DNA of 10,781 nt from Flavobacterium sp. (GCA_005792865.1 SXQR01000203.1:1-10781); one strand, 5' to 3'. Positions 1 to 7,019 are shown, counted from the stretch's first letter. Notes: generated from the sequence alone by a model not told the origin. Made by a program: numbers and translations.

Positions 1-121
1 AAAAAATTGTCCCTCAGCAACATATAAATAACATTGCATTAACACAAATAGTTCGAAGAGCGTTCTATATTTGTAAAGTAATAAAGGGTTTTTATTATTT
101 GGTTAGAGTTAGTTAAAAGGG
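1..121. other. AT-rich noncoding stretch at the left edge
   Basis: I see no convincing gene here. The stretch holds a possible Bacteroidota -7 element, TATATTTG at 66-73 on the + strand, without a matching -33 TTTG at the usual distance. It also holds a perfect 7-bp inverted repeat, TAATAAA (79-85) and TTTATTA (91-97), with a 5-base loop. It leads directly into the rightward terminator at 122-149. It could be the 3' untranslated tail of a gene to the left of the window, or a short noncoding transcript. The sequence alone cannot separate these. Confidence 0.4.
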
Positions 122-149
122 AGCCGGTGCTTTTGCATCGGCTTTTTTT
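122..149 (+). terminator. Intrinsic terminator, rightward
   Basis: The arms AGCCGGTGC (122-130) and GCATCGGCT (135-143) form a 9-bp stem with one G-T wobble and a TTTT loop. A run of seven T follows (143-149). This is a textbook rho-independent terminator for transcription from the left. It ends at the stop codon of the leftward gene 148-939. In the leftward direction the hairpin is followed only by a weak T stretch (CCCTTTTAA), so it may also stop that transcript, less efficiently. Confidence 0.85.
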
Positions 150-939
150 ATTGCAACCGACGCTGAAGCTCCGTAAAATAGGCGAATGCCCTGGCCGGGC
201 GGGTGCCGTACCACGAAAACATTTCTCCATCCACGAAAATGACTTTTGCATGATGCGTGAACCTCCCGATTTCAAACGCATGCTCCTCCTTGAAGGGAAA
301 AGGTTCGGACGAAAGCAGGACGATTTCGGGATCCGGTTTTTTTAATTCGGGCAATTCAAATTGGGGATAACGCGGCGCCCGGAAAATATTTTCAAAACCG
401 TTCAGTTCCATCATCGAGTCGATAAATGTTCCTTTCCCCGCAGCCATCCAGGGCGATTTCCAGATCAGGTACGCCGTCCGCCTCGACGGAATATTCGGGA
501 AAGCGCACAAAAATGCCTGCCATGCAGATTCGATTTTTGCGATCCAGCGGGATGCTTCGGCCCGTCGGTTGAAAACTGCTCCAAACTCGGCCAATAATGT
601 CAGGTTGTCTTCCATGGATGCAATGTCGGTGACCCAGACCGGGCAGATTGGCTCCAGCCCGGCGACGATTTCCGGCGTATTTTCCTCCCTGTTCGCAATG
701 ATGATGTCCGGCCTTAGCGCCGCGATTTTCTCGGCATGCACCGTCTTGGTTCCGCCGATGACAGTCTTGCTCCCGCGGATGTGGGCCGGATGAACGCAGA
801 ATTTCGTTACGCCCACCAGATCGCTTTCCAATCCGAGTGCACACAAAGCTTCGGTCAATGAGGGTACGAGCGATACGATCCGCGTGGGACGTTCCGGCAA
901 ATGCAGTTCGCGTGAAAGCGCATCGGTGAAACGCATCAT
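148..939 (-). CDS. BtuF-like periplasmic-binding-fold protein without signal peptide (helical-backbone metal/cobalamin receptor family)
   Basis: This 263-residue protein resembles class III ABC-transporter binding proteins of the BtuF/TroA type, which bind cobalamin, ferric siderophores or haem. The N-terminal lobe begins with RIVSLVPSLTEALCALG (about 20-36) followed by LVGVTKFCVHP (41-51), typical of BtuF-like proteins. A long helix-rich middle part and a second lobe follow, as expected for the fold. The length suits a single such domain. No hydrophobic signal sequence or lipobox is present, and there is no room for one upstream, because the gene starts inside the pyrF stop codon (TGATG, one base shared). 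A TTG at 942 and an ATG at 936 are alternative starts; I prefer the ATG at 939. The overlap suggests translational coupling to pyrF. Whether this protein serves a transporter or has a cytoplasmic role is unknown. No permease or ATPase gene is in the window. Confidence 0.8.
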   Translation of the reverse strand: MMRFTDALSRELHLPERPTRIVSLVPSLTEALCALGLESDLVGVTKFCVHPAHIRGSKTVIGGTKTVHAEKIAALRPDIIIANREENTPEIVAGLEPICPVWVTDIASMEDNLTLLAEFGAVFNRRAEASRWIAKIESAWQAFLCAFPNIPSRRTAYLIWKSPWMAAGKGTFIDSMMELNGFENIFRAPRYPQFELPELKKPDPEIVLLSSEPFPFKEEHAFEIGRFTHHAKVIFVDGEMFSWYGTRPARAFAYFTELQRRLQ

Positions 940-1763
940 CAAAGCCCGGCCGCGTCGAGGATTGCGGACATTTCCGATTGAATCTTCAAGGCCTCCCGAC
1001 GGGCAGCATCGGCAAAATCCGCGTCGCCTGAAGCGTAAATGATTCCACGTGAGGAGTTTATCAAGAGTCCGACGTGTGCATTCAAACCGAAACGGCAGAC
1101 CTCCCCGAGGCTTCCGCCCTGAGCGCCAACGCCGGGTACGAGAAGGAACTGATTTGGGGCGACGGCCCTAATCCGCGTAAAGTACTCCGCCTTGGTCGCG
1201 CCCACGACATACATAAGATTTTCCGAACCTTTCCACGCCATCGATTTGCGGATGACCTCGAGATAAAGTTCACTATCCTCAATCTGGCCGGTCTGGAAAT
1301 CGAATGCGCCCGGATTGGAAGTCAGCGCCAGCAAAATGGTGGTCTTGTCCCTGAAGGCGAGAAACGGTTCGACCGAATCGCTTCCCATGTATGGTGCCAC
1401 GGTCATCGAGTCAAATTGCAACTGCTCAAAAAATGCCTTCGCATACATTGTCGAAGTATTGCCGATATCGCCGCGTTTGGCGTCTGCAATGGTAAAGATA
1501 TCCGGATGGTTCGCGTTTAGATAATCAATCGTTTTTTCAAGCGAGCGCCATCCGCTCAGGCCCAACGCTTCATAGAAGGCGGTGTTTGGCTTGTAGGCCG
1601 CAGCAAGGTCGTGTGTCGCATCGATGATTGCTTTGTTGAACTCGAATACCGGATCCTCGAGGCTGCGCAGATGGTCCGGGAATTTCGCCGGATCAGGATC
1701 GAGGCCGATGCAGAGGAAGGTCCTTTTAGCAAGGATCTGGTTGGTAAGTTGTTGTGTTGTCAT
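939..1763 (-). CDS. pyrF: Orotidine 5'-phosphate decarboxylase, long (type 2) form
   Basis: PyrF decarboxylates orotidine 5'-phosphate to UMP, the last step of de novo pyrimidine synthesis, in the cytoplasm. The 274-residue protein carries the catalytic signature IADAKRGDIGNT (about 92-103), with the D94, K96 and D99 set expected of the active site. The phosphate-binding loops LVPGVGAQGG (208-217) and INSSRGIIYA (235-244) are also present. Length and sequence fit the longer type 2 PyrF subfamily. A longer reading from 1790 would begin inside the terminator loop at 1777-1799, so I chose the ATG at 1763, giving the N-terminus MTTQQLTNQI. The gene lies 34 bases after the prfA stop and overlaps the downstream BtuF-like gene by one base. 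I see no -7 element of its own in the short gap, so it probably depends on read-through from prfA or on a promoter inside prfA. Confidence 0.96.
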   Translation of the reverse strand: MTTQQLTNQILAKRTFLCIGLDPDPAKFPDHLRSLEDPVFEFNKAIIDATHDLAAAYKPNTAFYEALGLSGWRSLEKTIDYLNANHPDIFTIADAKRGDIGNTSTMYAKAFFEQLQFDSMTVAPYMGSDSVEPFLAFRDKTTILLALTSNPGAFDFQTGQIEDSELYLEVIRKSMAWKGSENLMYVVGATKAEYFTRIRAVAPNQFLLVPGVGAQGGSLGEVCRFGLNAHVGLLINSSRGIIYASGDADFADAARREALKIQSEMSAILDAAGL

Positions 1764-1776
1764 GCTAGTAATAAAT

Positions 1777-1799
1777 AAAAAAAGCCTCATGCGAGGCTT
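1777..1799 (-). terminator. Intrinsic terminator or attenuator between prfA and pyrF
   Basis: On the - strand the perfect 7-bp stem AAGCCTC/GAGGCTT (1782-1788 with 1793-1799) closes a 4-base loop and runs into a T-rich tail (A run 1777-1783 on the + strand). The stem overlaps the prfA stop codon, and the tail ends about 13 bases before the pyrF ATG. It should end most prfA transcripts and make pyrF expression depend on read-through. The stem is short, so termination may be partial. Confidence 0.75.
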
Positions 1800-2874
1800 A
1801 AAAAATTTCGGAAGTTTCCTTGAGTTTTTCGGTATTGTTCACGAGCTGCAGCTCCTCGACAATTTTCTGGATGTCCCCGTTCATGATGTTTCCAAGATCG
1901 TAAAGCGTCAACCCGATCCGGTGATCGGTTACCCTTCCCTGTGCATAGTTATAGGTCCTGATCTTTGCCGAACGGTCTCCCGAACTCACCTGCGAAGACC
2001 GCTTGGCCGCATCTTCCGCCTGTTTCTTGGCCAGTTCCATCTCGTAAAGCCTGGACCGAAGCACGGTAAAAGCCTTGTCCTTGTTCTTGTGCTGCGACTT
2101 TTCGTCCTGGCATTGCGCCACGAGCCCGGTGGGGATGTGCGTCAGCCTGACGGCCGATTTGGTCGTGTTCACCGATTGGCCACCGGGACCTGACGAACAA
2201 AAGAAATCGATCCTTACATCGTTGGGATCAATTTGCACATCAAATTCCTCGGCCTCCGGCAAAACCATTACGGTTGCCGCAGAAGTATGCACGCGCCCTT
2301 GCGTTTCAGTCTGCGGAACACGTTGTACGCGGTGCACGCCAGCCTCAAATTTAAGGGTTCCGTAAACGTCTTCACCCGTCACCTCAAAAATGATTTCCTT
2401 GAATCCGCCCGAAGTACCTTCGTTCATATCCACGACTGAGGTGCGCCAGCCGCGGCTCTCGCAATATTTGGTGTACATGCGGTAAAGGTCGCCGGCAAAA
2501 ATACTGGCCTCGTCACCGCCCGTTCCCGCGCGGATCTCCATCATGACGTTCTTGGCGTCTTCGGGATCCTTGGGGATCAGCATGAATTTGATTTCCTCTT
2601 CAAGTTCGGGAAGGCGCGATTGTGCCTCATCAAGCTGCATGCGGGCCATCTCGGTCATCTCGGCGTCGCTGCCGTCGGCAATGATTTCCCGGGCCTCGGC
2701 AATATTTCCCATGAGGTTGACGTACTCGTCCCGCTTCTCGGCAAGGGCCTTCAAATCCTTGTATTCCTTGTTGAGCGCAACCCAACGTTTCTGGTCGGCG
2801 ATGACATCGGGCTGGATGATCAGGTCCGATACCTCGTCAAAACGCTGCTTCACGATCTGCAATCTGTCTATCAT
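1798..2874 (-). CDS. prfA: Peptide chain release factor 1
   Basis: RF1 recognises UAA and UAG stop codons in the ribosomal A site and triggers peptide release. The 358-residue protein has the RF1-type tripeptide anticodon PQT (187-189, within [14 protein letters not shown]) of the PxT form. RF2 has SPF there instead. The catalytic GGQ (231-233, within [14 protein letters not shown]) is intact. A helical N-terminal domain, the conserved [13 protein letters not shown] block (about 114-126) and a charged C-terminal part are all in place, and the length is typical. I chose the ATG at 2874 ([10 protein letters not shown]), which matches usual RF1 N-termini; the longer reading from 2943 runs through the promoter. 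A -7 element (2896-2903) lies just upstream, and a terminator follows the stop codon at once. It leads the leftward cluster and diverges from the lipoprotein gene at 2978. Confidence 0.97.
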   Translation of the reverse strand: MIDRLQIVKQRFDEVSDLIIQPDVIADQKRWVALNKEYKDLKALAEKRDEYVNLMGNIAEAREIIADGSDAEMTEMARMQLDEAQSRLPELEEEIKFMLIPKDPEDAKNVMMEIRAGTGGDEASIFAGDLYRMYTKYCESRGWRTSVVDMNEGTSGGFKEIIFEVTGEDVYGTLKFEAGVHRVQRVPQTETQGRVHTSAATVMVLPEAEEFDVQIDPNDVRIDFFCSSGPGGQSVNTTKSAVRLTHIPTGLVAQCQDEKSQHKNKDKAFTVLRSRLYEMELAKKQAEDAAKRSSQVSSGDRSAKIRTYNYAQGRVTDHRIGLTLYDLGNIMNGDIQKIVEELQLVNNTEKLKETSEIF

Positions 2875-2895
2875 TTTTTCCCTTGATTTGGAGCG

Positions 2896-2903
2896 CAAAA
2901 GTA
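2896..2903 (-). promoter_or_regulatory. Candidate prfA promoter, -7 element
   Basis: The - strand reads TACTTTTG here, an exact fit to the Bacteroidota -7 consensus TAnnTTTG. It lies 22 bases before the prfA ATG. No TTTG or TTG sits at the usual 19-21 base distance upstream, so only half of the promoter is supported. Confidence 0.55.
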
Positions 2904-2957
2904 CAAAAATTTGGTCAACGCCGAGTGTTGGGGCATGCGTCAAAAGTTAAATCCGAT

Positions 2958-2965
2958 TACATTTG
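2958..2965 (+). promoter_or_regulatory. Candidate lipoprotein-gene promoter, -7 element
   Basis: TACATTTG fits TAnnTTTG exactly and lies only 12 bases before the ATG at 2978. Transcription would start close to 2971, giving a leader of only a few bases. No TTTG occurs at the usual -33 distance. Confidence 0.5.
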
Positions 2966-2977
2966 CAGAAAAAAAAG

Positions 2978-3463
2978 ATGTCCAAATATTTATCAGTTTT
3001 CATTTTGGCACTGTGCATCGCATCCTGCCAAAAGAAGGAGGAAGCAAAAACTTACGACTCGATGCAAAAGGCCGAATGGCTGCTCGGCGAATGGCAGAAC
3101 AATTTGCCCCAGGGATTGCTGACCGAGACCTGGACCCGCGAGAACGACAGCACTTTTTCGGCACGCAGCTATTTTGTCAAGACCGCCGGTGACACGCTTC
3201 ACCTCGAGGCGATAACCCTTGCCGAAAATGCATCGGGGGTCACCTACACGCCCACGGTACAGGGCCAGAACGGCAATAAGCCGGTCACTTTCAGGATGAC
3301 GGCATCAGATGCGGCATCCATGACTTTTGAAAATCCGCAGCACGATTACCCGTCAAAGATCGTTTACAGGAAGATTTCGGCCGACAGCATCGTCGCGGAA
3401 ATCTCCGGGAATCAACAGGGAAAACCATCATCCGAACGGTACCCGATGGGACGCAGGAAATAA
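2978..3463 (+). CDS. Small secreted lipoprotein, DUF6265-like
   Basis: This 161-residue protein starts with a short lysine-containing n-region and a hydrophobic stretch, ending in the lipobox IASC with Cys17 (MSKYLSVFILALCIASC). It should be lipidated and anchored on the outside of the cytoplasmic membrane or moved to the outer membrane. The mature part begins with a charged linker, then WLLGEW (about 34-39), a region of probable beta strands, and FENPQHDYPSKIVY (near 118-131). The WxxGxW start and the F-NPxHD-P-xIxY motif are as I recall for DUF6265, whose function is unknown to me. I start it at ATG 2978; a TTG at 2963 lies inside the -7 element and is unlikely. It is a single gene, divergent from prfA and about 140 bases before the TonB receptor gene, which has its own promoter. 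No clear terminator follows it. Confidence 0.8.
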   Translation: MSKYLSVFILALCIASCQKKEEAKTYDSMQKAEWLLGEWQNNLPQGLLTETWTRENDSTFSARSYFVKTAGDTLHLEAITLAENASGVTYTPTVQGQNGNKPVTFRMTASDAASMTFENPQHDYPSKIVYRKISADSIVAEISGNQQGKPSSERYPMGRRK

Positions 3464-3504
3464 TTTCGCCTCACATTTTTTGTAATTCAGGGAGTTAAAA
3501 AGTT

Positions 3505-3527
3505 TTATTAAGATTAAATCTAAATAA
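3505..3527. promoter_or_regulatory. Palindromic operator-like site, upstream copy
   Basis: The arms TTATTAAGATT (3505-3515) and AATCTAAATAA (3517-3527) form an inverted repeat around a single central A, with one mismatched pair out of eleven. It ends two bases before the -33 element of the TonB receptor promoter. The size, AT-richness and position fit a dimeric metalloregulator site of the Fur or DtxR/IdeR type. That assignment is inference. Confidence 0.6.
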
Positions 3528-3529
3528 GC

Positions 3530-3560
3530 TTTGCGAACGTATAATACTTTTATACTTTTG
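3530..3560 (+). promoter_or_regulatory. Bacteroidota-type promoter of the TonB receptor gene
   Basis: TTTG (3530-3533), 19 bases, then TACTTTTG (3553-3560) is a full match to the Bacteroidota housekeeping promoter pattern. The expected start point is near 3566, giving a leader of about 38 bases before the ATG. That is too short for a cobalamin riboswitch, which argues mildly against a vitamin B12 receptor. Palindromic sites lie on both sides. Confidence 0.8.
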
Positions 3561-3565
3561 CGTCG

Positions 3566-3588
3566 TTATTTTTAATTAATCTAAATAA
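3566..3588. promoter_or_regulatory. Palindromic operator-like site, downstream copy
   Basis: The right arm AATCTAAATAA (3578-3588) is identical to the right arm of the site at 3505-3527. The left arm TTATTTTTAAT (3566-3576) matches the ideal complement at eight of eleven positions. It starts at about the expected transcription start, so a bound repressor could block the polymerase. It is less symmetrical than the upstream copy and may be the weaker site. Confidence 0.5.
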
Positions 3589-3603
3589 GTTTCTCCCTCC
3601 AAG

Positions 3604-5757
3604 ATGAAAAAACCAGTCTATCTCCTTTGCCTTATCGCCACAATCTCGGCATGGGCACAGGAACCGGTCAATCAAACACAACAGGATACCCTGGCCCTGC
3701 AGGAAGTCCAGATCAACGGAAAACAGAACAAATACCATCGTGCCGAGAGCGTCACCGTTTCCAAGATGCCGCTCAAGGATATTGAAAACCCGCAGGTTTA
3801 CAACGTCGTTTCGGCCGAGCTGCTCAAGGAACAGGCCGTTACCAATTTTGGCGACGCGCTCAAGAACGCAACCGGAGTATCTAGGCTTTGGGAATCCACG
3901 GGCCGCGGCGGCGACGGTGCCGAATTTTACACAATGCGTGGATTTGCCGTCCAGCCTACCATGATCAACGGCCTCCCCGCCATCAACAATGGTGCAATCG
4001 ACCCGATCAACGTGGACAACATCGAAGTGATCAAGGGGCCGTCGGGAACGTTGTTTGGCAGCAGTGTCATTTCCTACGGCGGGCTCATCAACATCGTGAC
4101 CAAAAAACCGTTCAATGCTTTTGGCGGCGAGGTTTCCTATAACGCTGGCACCTATGGGCTGGACCGCATTACGGCCGATGTCAACATTCCGCTCGACAAG
4201 CAAAACGTTTTCATGCGGGTGAACACGGCCTTCCAGTCGGAGAACAGTTTTCAGGACGCCGGTTTCGGGAAATCGTTTTTCTTTGCGCCTTCGCTCCACT
4301 ATACGGTCAATGAGCGCCTGTCATTCCAGATCAATACGGAGATCACCTCACGCGAATCGGCGCTCGCCCCCATGATCTTCCTCAGCCGTTATTCGCCGCT
4401 TTCCTTCTCCAGCATTGACATTTTCGAAAAAAATTACAGCCGTTCCTTCACCTCCAACGAGCTGACCATCAAGAACCCCACATACAGCCTGCAGGCGCAG
4501 ATGTTCTACAAGATCAATCCGTTCTGGACCTCGCAGACCGTGCTTTCTCGCAGCAATACCAAAACCGACGGCTATTACTCCTACCTCTGGGATTCGGCCA
4601 ACGGGAATGACTTTACGCGCTACATTTCCAAGCGCAACGGCGAGACCCTGGCGATGGACATCCAGCAGAATTTCATCGGCGACTTCTCGATCGGCGGTTT
4701 CCGCAACCGCATGGTCATCGGTGCCGACTACTACCGCTCGGACATCCGGAATTCATCCTCGGGATGGGTGGCCAACGGGATTGTCTCCCTTGCCGATGCC
4801 AACGATACCGGAGACCTGACCCAGGCCGGGGTAGACAACCTGCTCGTGGGCTCTTTCGAGGGCAACTCGAGCGCGGTGAACGAGATTTACAGTGCTTATG
4901 TTTCGGATGTATTCAACTTCACCCCGACCCTGTCTGCAATGGCCAGCCTGCGCGTGGACCACTTCAAGGGCAAAGCCATGTACGCCACCGAGGACATCAA
5001 GGGACAGACGGCTTTTTCGCCAAAATTCGGCCTGGTTTACCAACCGATCAAGGACAAACTCTCGGTCTTCGCGAATTACATGAACGGTTTCATGAACCTC
5101 GCTCCTGCCGAGGTCAGCGATATCGACGGCGGCAACACGCGCACGGTGATCTTCGACCCGGAGCAGGCCAACCAATATGAATTCGGGATCAAGGCAAACC
5201 TGTTGAAGGACAAACTGGTCGCATCGGCCAGCTACTACAACAGCAATGTAAAAAACCGCCTGATGGCCGACCCCGACAACATCAACAACTTCATCCAGGG
5301 TGGCGAGGTGGAAAGCAAGGGCGTCGAGGTAAGCGTGACGGCAAACCCGATCGTCGGCCTGAACCTGGTGGCCGGTTTCAGCCACAACGACAGTGAGGTG
5401 TTGCGCGATGCCACCGACGGCGGTTACATCGGCATGCGCCCTGAGGAAGCCGGTCCGGAGACCATGCTTAATTTCTGGGCCAACTATGCGCTTACCAGTG
5501 GAAAATTGCGCGGATTCGGATTCGGATTCGGCGGCAACCACGCCAGCGAGCACAAGACGCTCAACCGTTCCAACATCGGAACCTTTGAATTGCCGTCCTA
5601 TACGGTGCTCAATTCGGCGCTGTCGTACAATTCAGAAAAATTCCTCGTGACGCTCAAGCTCAACAACCTTACGAACGAGAAGTATTACACCGGCTGGTCC
5701 ACCGTTACCCCACAGAGGATGCGGACACTCGTCGCCGGGCTGACCTATAAGTTTTAA
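3604..5757 (+). CDS. TonB-dependent outer membrane receptor, siderophore type
   Basis: This 717-residue protein is an outer membrane gated channel that imports a scarce ligand, probably a ferric siderophore, using TonB energy. The signal peptide covers about 1-18 (cleavage after AWA). A likely TonB box lies in DTLALQEVQI (28-37). The plug domain follows, with MRGF (111-114), IEVIKGPSGTLFG (140-152) and GGLINIVTKKP (159-169), then a long beta barrel ending in aromatic F717 (GLTYKF). No N-terminal STN (signalling) domain or carboxypeptidase-like extension is seen, so it is a plain FhuA/FhuE-like receptor and not a sigma-regulator transducer or a SusC. The start ATG 3604 is placed by the signal peptide. 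Paired palindromes around its promoter and the PepSY-TM gene behind it both point to iron. The exact ligand cannot be read from sequence. A terminator follows the stop by 13 bases. Confidence 0.93.
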   Translation: MKKPVYLLCLIATISAWAQEPVNQTQQDTLALQEVQINGKQNKYHRAESVTVSKMPLKDIENPQVYNVVSAELLKEQAVTNFGDALKNATGVSRLWESTGRGGDGAEFYTMRGFAVQPTMINGLPAINNGAIDPINVDNIEVIKGPSGTLFGSSVISYGGLINIVTKKPFNAFGGEVSYNAGTYGLDRITADVNIPLDKQNVFMRVNTAFQSENSFQDAGFGKSFFFAPSLHYTVNERLSFQINTEITSRESALAPMIFLSRYSPLSFSSIDIFEKNYSRSFTSNELTIKNPTYSLQAQMFYKINPFWTSQTVLSRSNTKTDGYYSYLWDSANGNDFTRYISKRNGETLAMDIQQNFIGDFSIGGFRNRMVIGADYYRSDIRNSSSGWVANGIVSLADANDTGDLTQAGVDNLLVGSFEGNSSAVNEIYSAYVSDVFNFTPTLSAMASLRVDHFKGKAMYATEDIKGQTAFSPKFGLVYQPIKDKLSVFANYMNGFMNLAPAEVSDIDGGNTRTVIFDPEQANQYEFGIKANLLKDKLVASASYYNSNVKNRLMADPDNINNFIQGGEVESKGVEVSVTANPIVGLNLVAGFSHNDSEVLRDATDGGYIGMRPEEAGPETMLNFWANYALTSGKLRGFGFGFGGNHASEHKTLNRSNIGTFELPSYTVLNSALSYNSEKFLVTLKLNNLTNEKYYTGWSTVTPQRMRTLVAGLTYKF

Positions 5758-5770
5758 TTGTTTTGTTTTG

Positions 5771-5801
5771 GCTCCCCGGACTGATTCCGGGGGGCTTTTT
5801 T
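5771..5801 (+). terminator. Strong intrinsic terminator between the TonB receptor and PepSY genes
   Basis: The arms GCTCCCCGG (5771-5779) and CCGGGGGGC (5787-5795) form a 9-bp GC-rich stem with one wobble and a 7-base loop. Six T follow (5796-5801). The T run ends three bases before the ATG of the next gene, so the PepSY gene must rely on read-through from this promoter. I see no separate promoter in the gap. Confidence 0.88.
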
Positions 5802-5804
5802 GCC

Positions 5805-6950
5805 ATGAAGAAATCAGGTTTCAAAAAATCGATCCGCATTTTGCACCTCTGGCTCGGGATGATTTCCGGCACCATCGTGTTTATCATCGCAATCACGGGC
5901 TGCATCTACGCCTTCCAGGAGGAAATCCAGGACATGACGCAGGATTACCGGCATGTGCGACCGAAAAACCAGGCCTTCATGCTGCCATCCAAACTGGAGG
6001 CCGTCGCGCGCGCCGAACTTCCCGGAAAAACGCTCCACGCGATCCAATATCGCACGCCTGACCGGGCCGCCGAAGCGATCTTCTACAACTACGATCCCGA
6101 ATATTACTACATCATTTACATGAATCCCTACACCGGCGAGGTGCTGCAATTCACCGACCAGTATGCCGGATTTTTCAGGTTTATCCTGGATGGGCACTTT
6201 TACCTCTGGCTGCCGCATGAGATCGGGCAGACGGTAGTGGCGTCGGCTACGCTCGTGTTTTTGTTCATGGTCATCAGCGGATTGATCCTGTGGTGGCCCA
6301 AGAACCGCAAGGCCGCGCGCCAGCGCTTTTGGTTTAGATGGAAGGACGGCATGAAGTGGAAGCGCAAGAATTACGACCTGCACAACGTGACCGGATTTTA
6401 CATCTGCGCCGTCGGGCTTGTCTTCGCCATAACCGGGCTTGTCTGGGGATTCGAATGGTTCGCGCAGGGTTATTACAATACCCTCGGTGGAAAAAATTCG
6501 CTGGTTTACGAGGATCCCGGGTCGTTAAAGGGCAATCAACCCGTGACCGACAGTCCCATCGACGCCGTCTGGCTCAGGATGCAGCGCGAATATCCCAATG
6601 CCAAATCCATTGAGGTCCATCCGCCCGAAACACCGGACTCCTCGCTTGCAGCCAACGCCAACGCCGATGCCGGCACCTATTGGAAGATCGATTACCGTTA
6701 TTTTGACAAAAATACTTTGGAAGAGCGCAAGGTCAATCATGTATTCGGGCGCTTTGAAGAAGCCACTCCCGCCGATAAGCTCTTCCGCATGAACTACGAC
6801 ATCCACACGGGCGCGGTACTCGGGTTGCCGGGCAAGATCCTGGCTTTTCTGTTCAGCCTGCTCATTGCCACCCTTCCTGTTACGGGATTCATGATCTGGT
6901 ACGGCCGCCGAAAGAAGGAGAAGAAAAAGGCGGTGCTGGCAACCGCTTAA
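5805..6950 (+). CDS. PepSY-TM family inner membrane protein, putative siderophore-iron reductase
   Basis: This 381-residue membrane protein belongs to the PepSY-associated TM family, often annotated as iron-regulated membrane protein or PiuB. I count four membrane helices at about 11-37, 141-164, 194-219 and 343-366. A large extracytoplasmic PepSY-like part lies between the first two (YYIIYMNPYTGEVLQF, 101-116) and another between the third and fourth. Histidines near the helix ends (H14 in LHLW, H131, H138 in LPHEIG, H193 in DLHNVTG, H334 in DIHTGAVLG) are well placed to bind haem. Family members such as FoxB of Pseudomonas reduce iron in imported siderophores, and the receptor gene next door supports a similar role by inference. 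The ATG at 5805 (MKKSGFKKSI) fits the first helix; upstream TTG readings run through the terminator. A lysine-rich tail ends the protein. A low-complexity AANANADAG lies at about 282-290. Confidence 0.88.
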   Translation: MKKSGFKKSIRILHLWLGMISGTIVFIIAITGCIYAFQEEIQDMTQDYRHVRPKNQAFMLPSKLEAVARAELPGKTLHAIQYRTPDRAAEAIFYNYDPEYYYIIYMNPYTGEVLQFTDQYAGFFRFILDGHFYLWLPHEIGQTVVASATLVFLFMVISGLILWWPKNRKAARQRFWFRWKDGMKWKRKNYDLHNVTGFYICAVGLVFAITGLVWGFEWFAQGYYNTLGGKNSLVYEDPGSLKGNQPVTDSPIDAVWLRMQREYPNAKSIEVHPPETPDSSLAANANADAGTYWKIDYRYFDKNTLEERKVNHVFGRFEEATPADKLFRMNYDIHTGAVLGLPGKILAFLFSLLIATLPVTGFMIWYGRRKKEKKKAVLATA

Positions 6951-6974
6951 TGTACCAATTAATTAATGTAACAA

Positions 6975-7019
6975 TGTACCAATTAACCTCAAGGGAAGCT
7001 TTGATGGTCAATTGGTGCA
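6975..7019. repeat. Long hairpin between convergent genes
   Basis: TGTACCAATTAACC (6975-6988) pairs with GGTCAATTGGTGCA (7006-7019) with one wobble and one mismatch. The inner segments TCAAGG and CTTTGA extend the stem to about 20 bp around a GAAG loop, with one bulged T. It sits 24 bases after the PepSY stop and could act as a two-way terminator or mRNA end protector, although no clear T run follows on either side. Related ATGTACCAATT copies lie at 6950-6960 and 7134-7144. Confidence 0.65.

Noticed and set aside
1764..1790. Longer pyrF start at 1790
   Set aside because: The start would lie in the loop of the terminator hairpin and add residues untypical of PyrF; ATG 1763 gives a normal N-terminus.
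1624..2193. 189-codon rightward frame opposite pyrF and prfA
   Set aside because: It crosses two well supported genes on the other strand and has no recognisable domain.
2875..2943. Longer prfA start at 2943
   Set aside because: The extension passes through the exact -7 promoter element and adds residues not found at RF1 N-termini.
3561..3603. Cobalamin riboswitch before the TonB receptor gene
   Set aside because: The predicted leader is about 38 bases, AT-rich and without conserved B12-box-like sequence, so it cannot hold such an aptamer.
3550..4299. 249-codon leftward open frame inside the TonB receptor region
   Set aside because: It is antisense to a gene with an intact signal peptide and plug motifs, and crosses its promoter. 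Its translation shows no recognisable domain. GC-rich codon use readily opens antisense frames.
4753..5553. 266-codon leftward open frame opposite the receptor barrel
   Set aside because: Its translation is a valine- and alanine-rich string with no motif, mirroring the barrel codons of the real gene.
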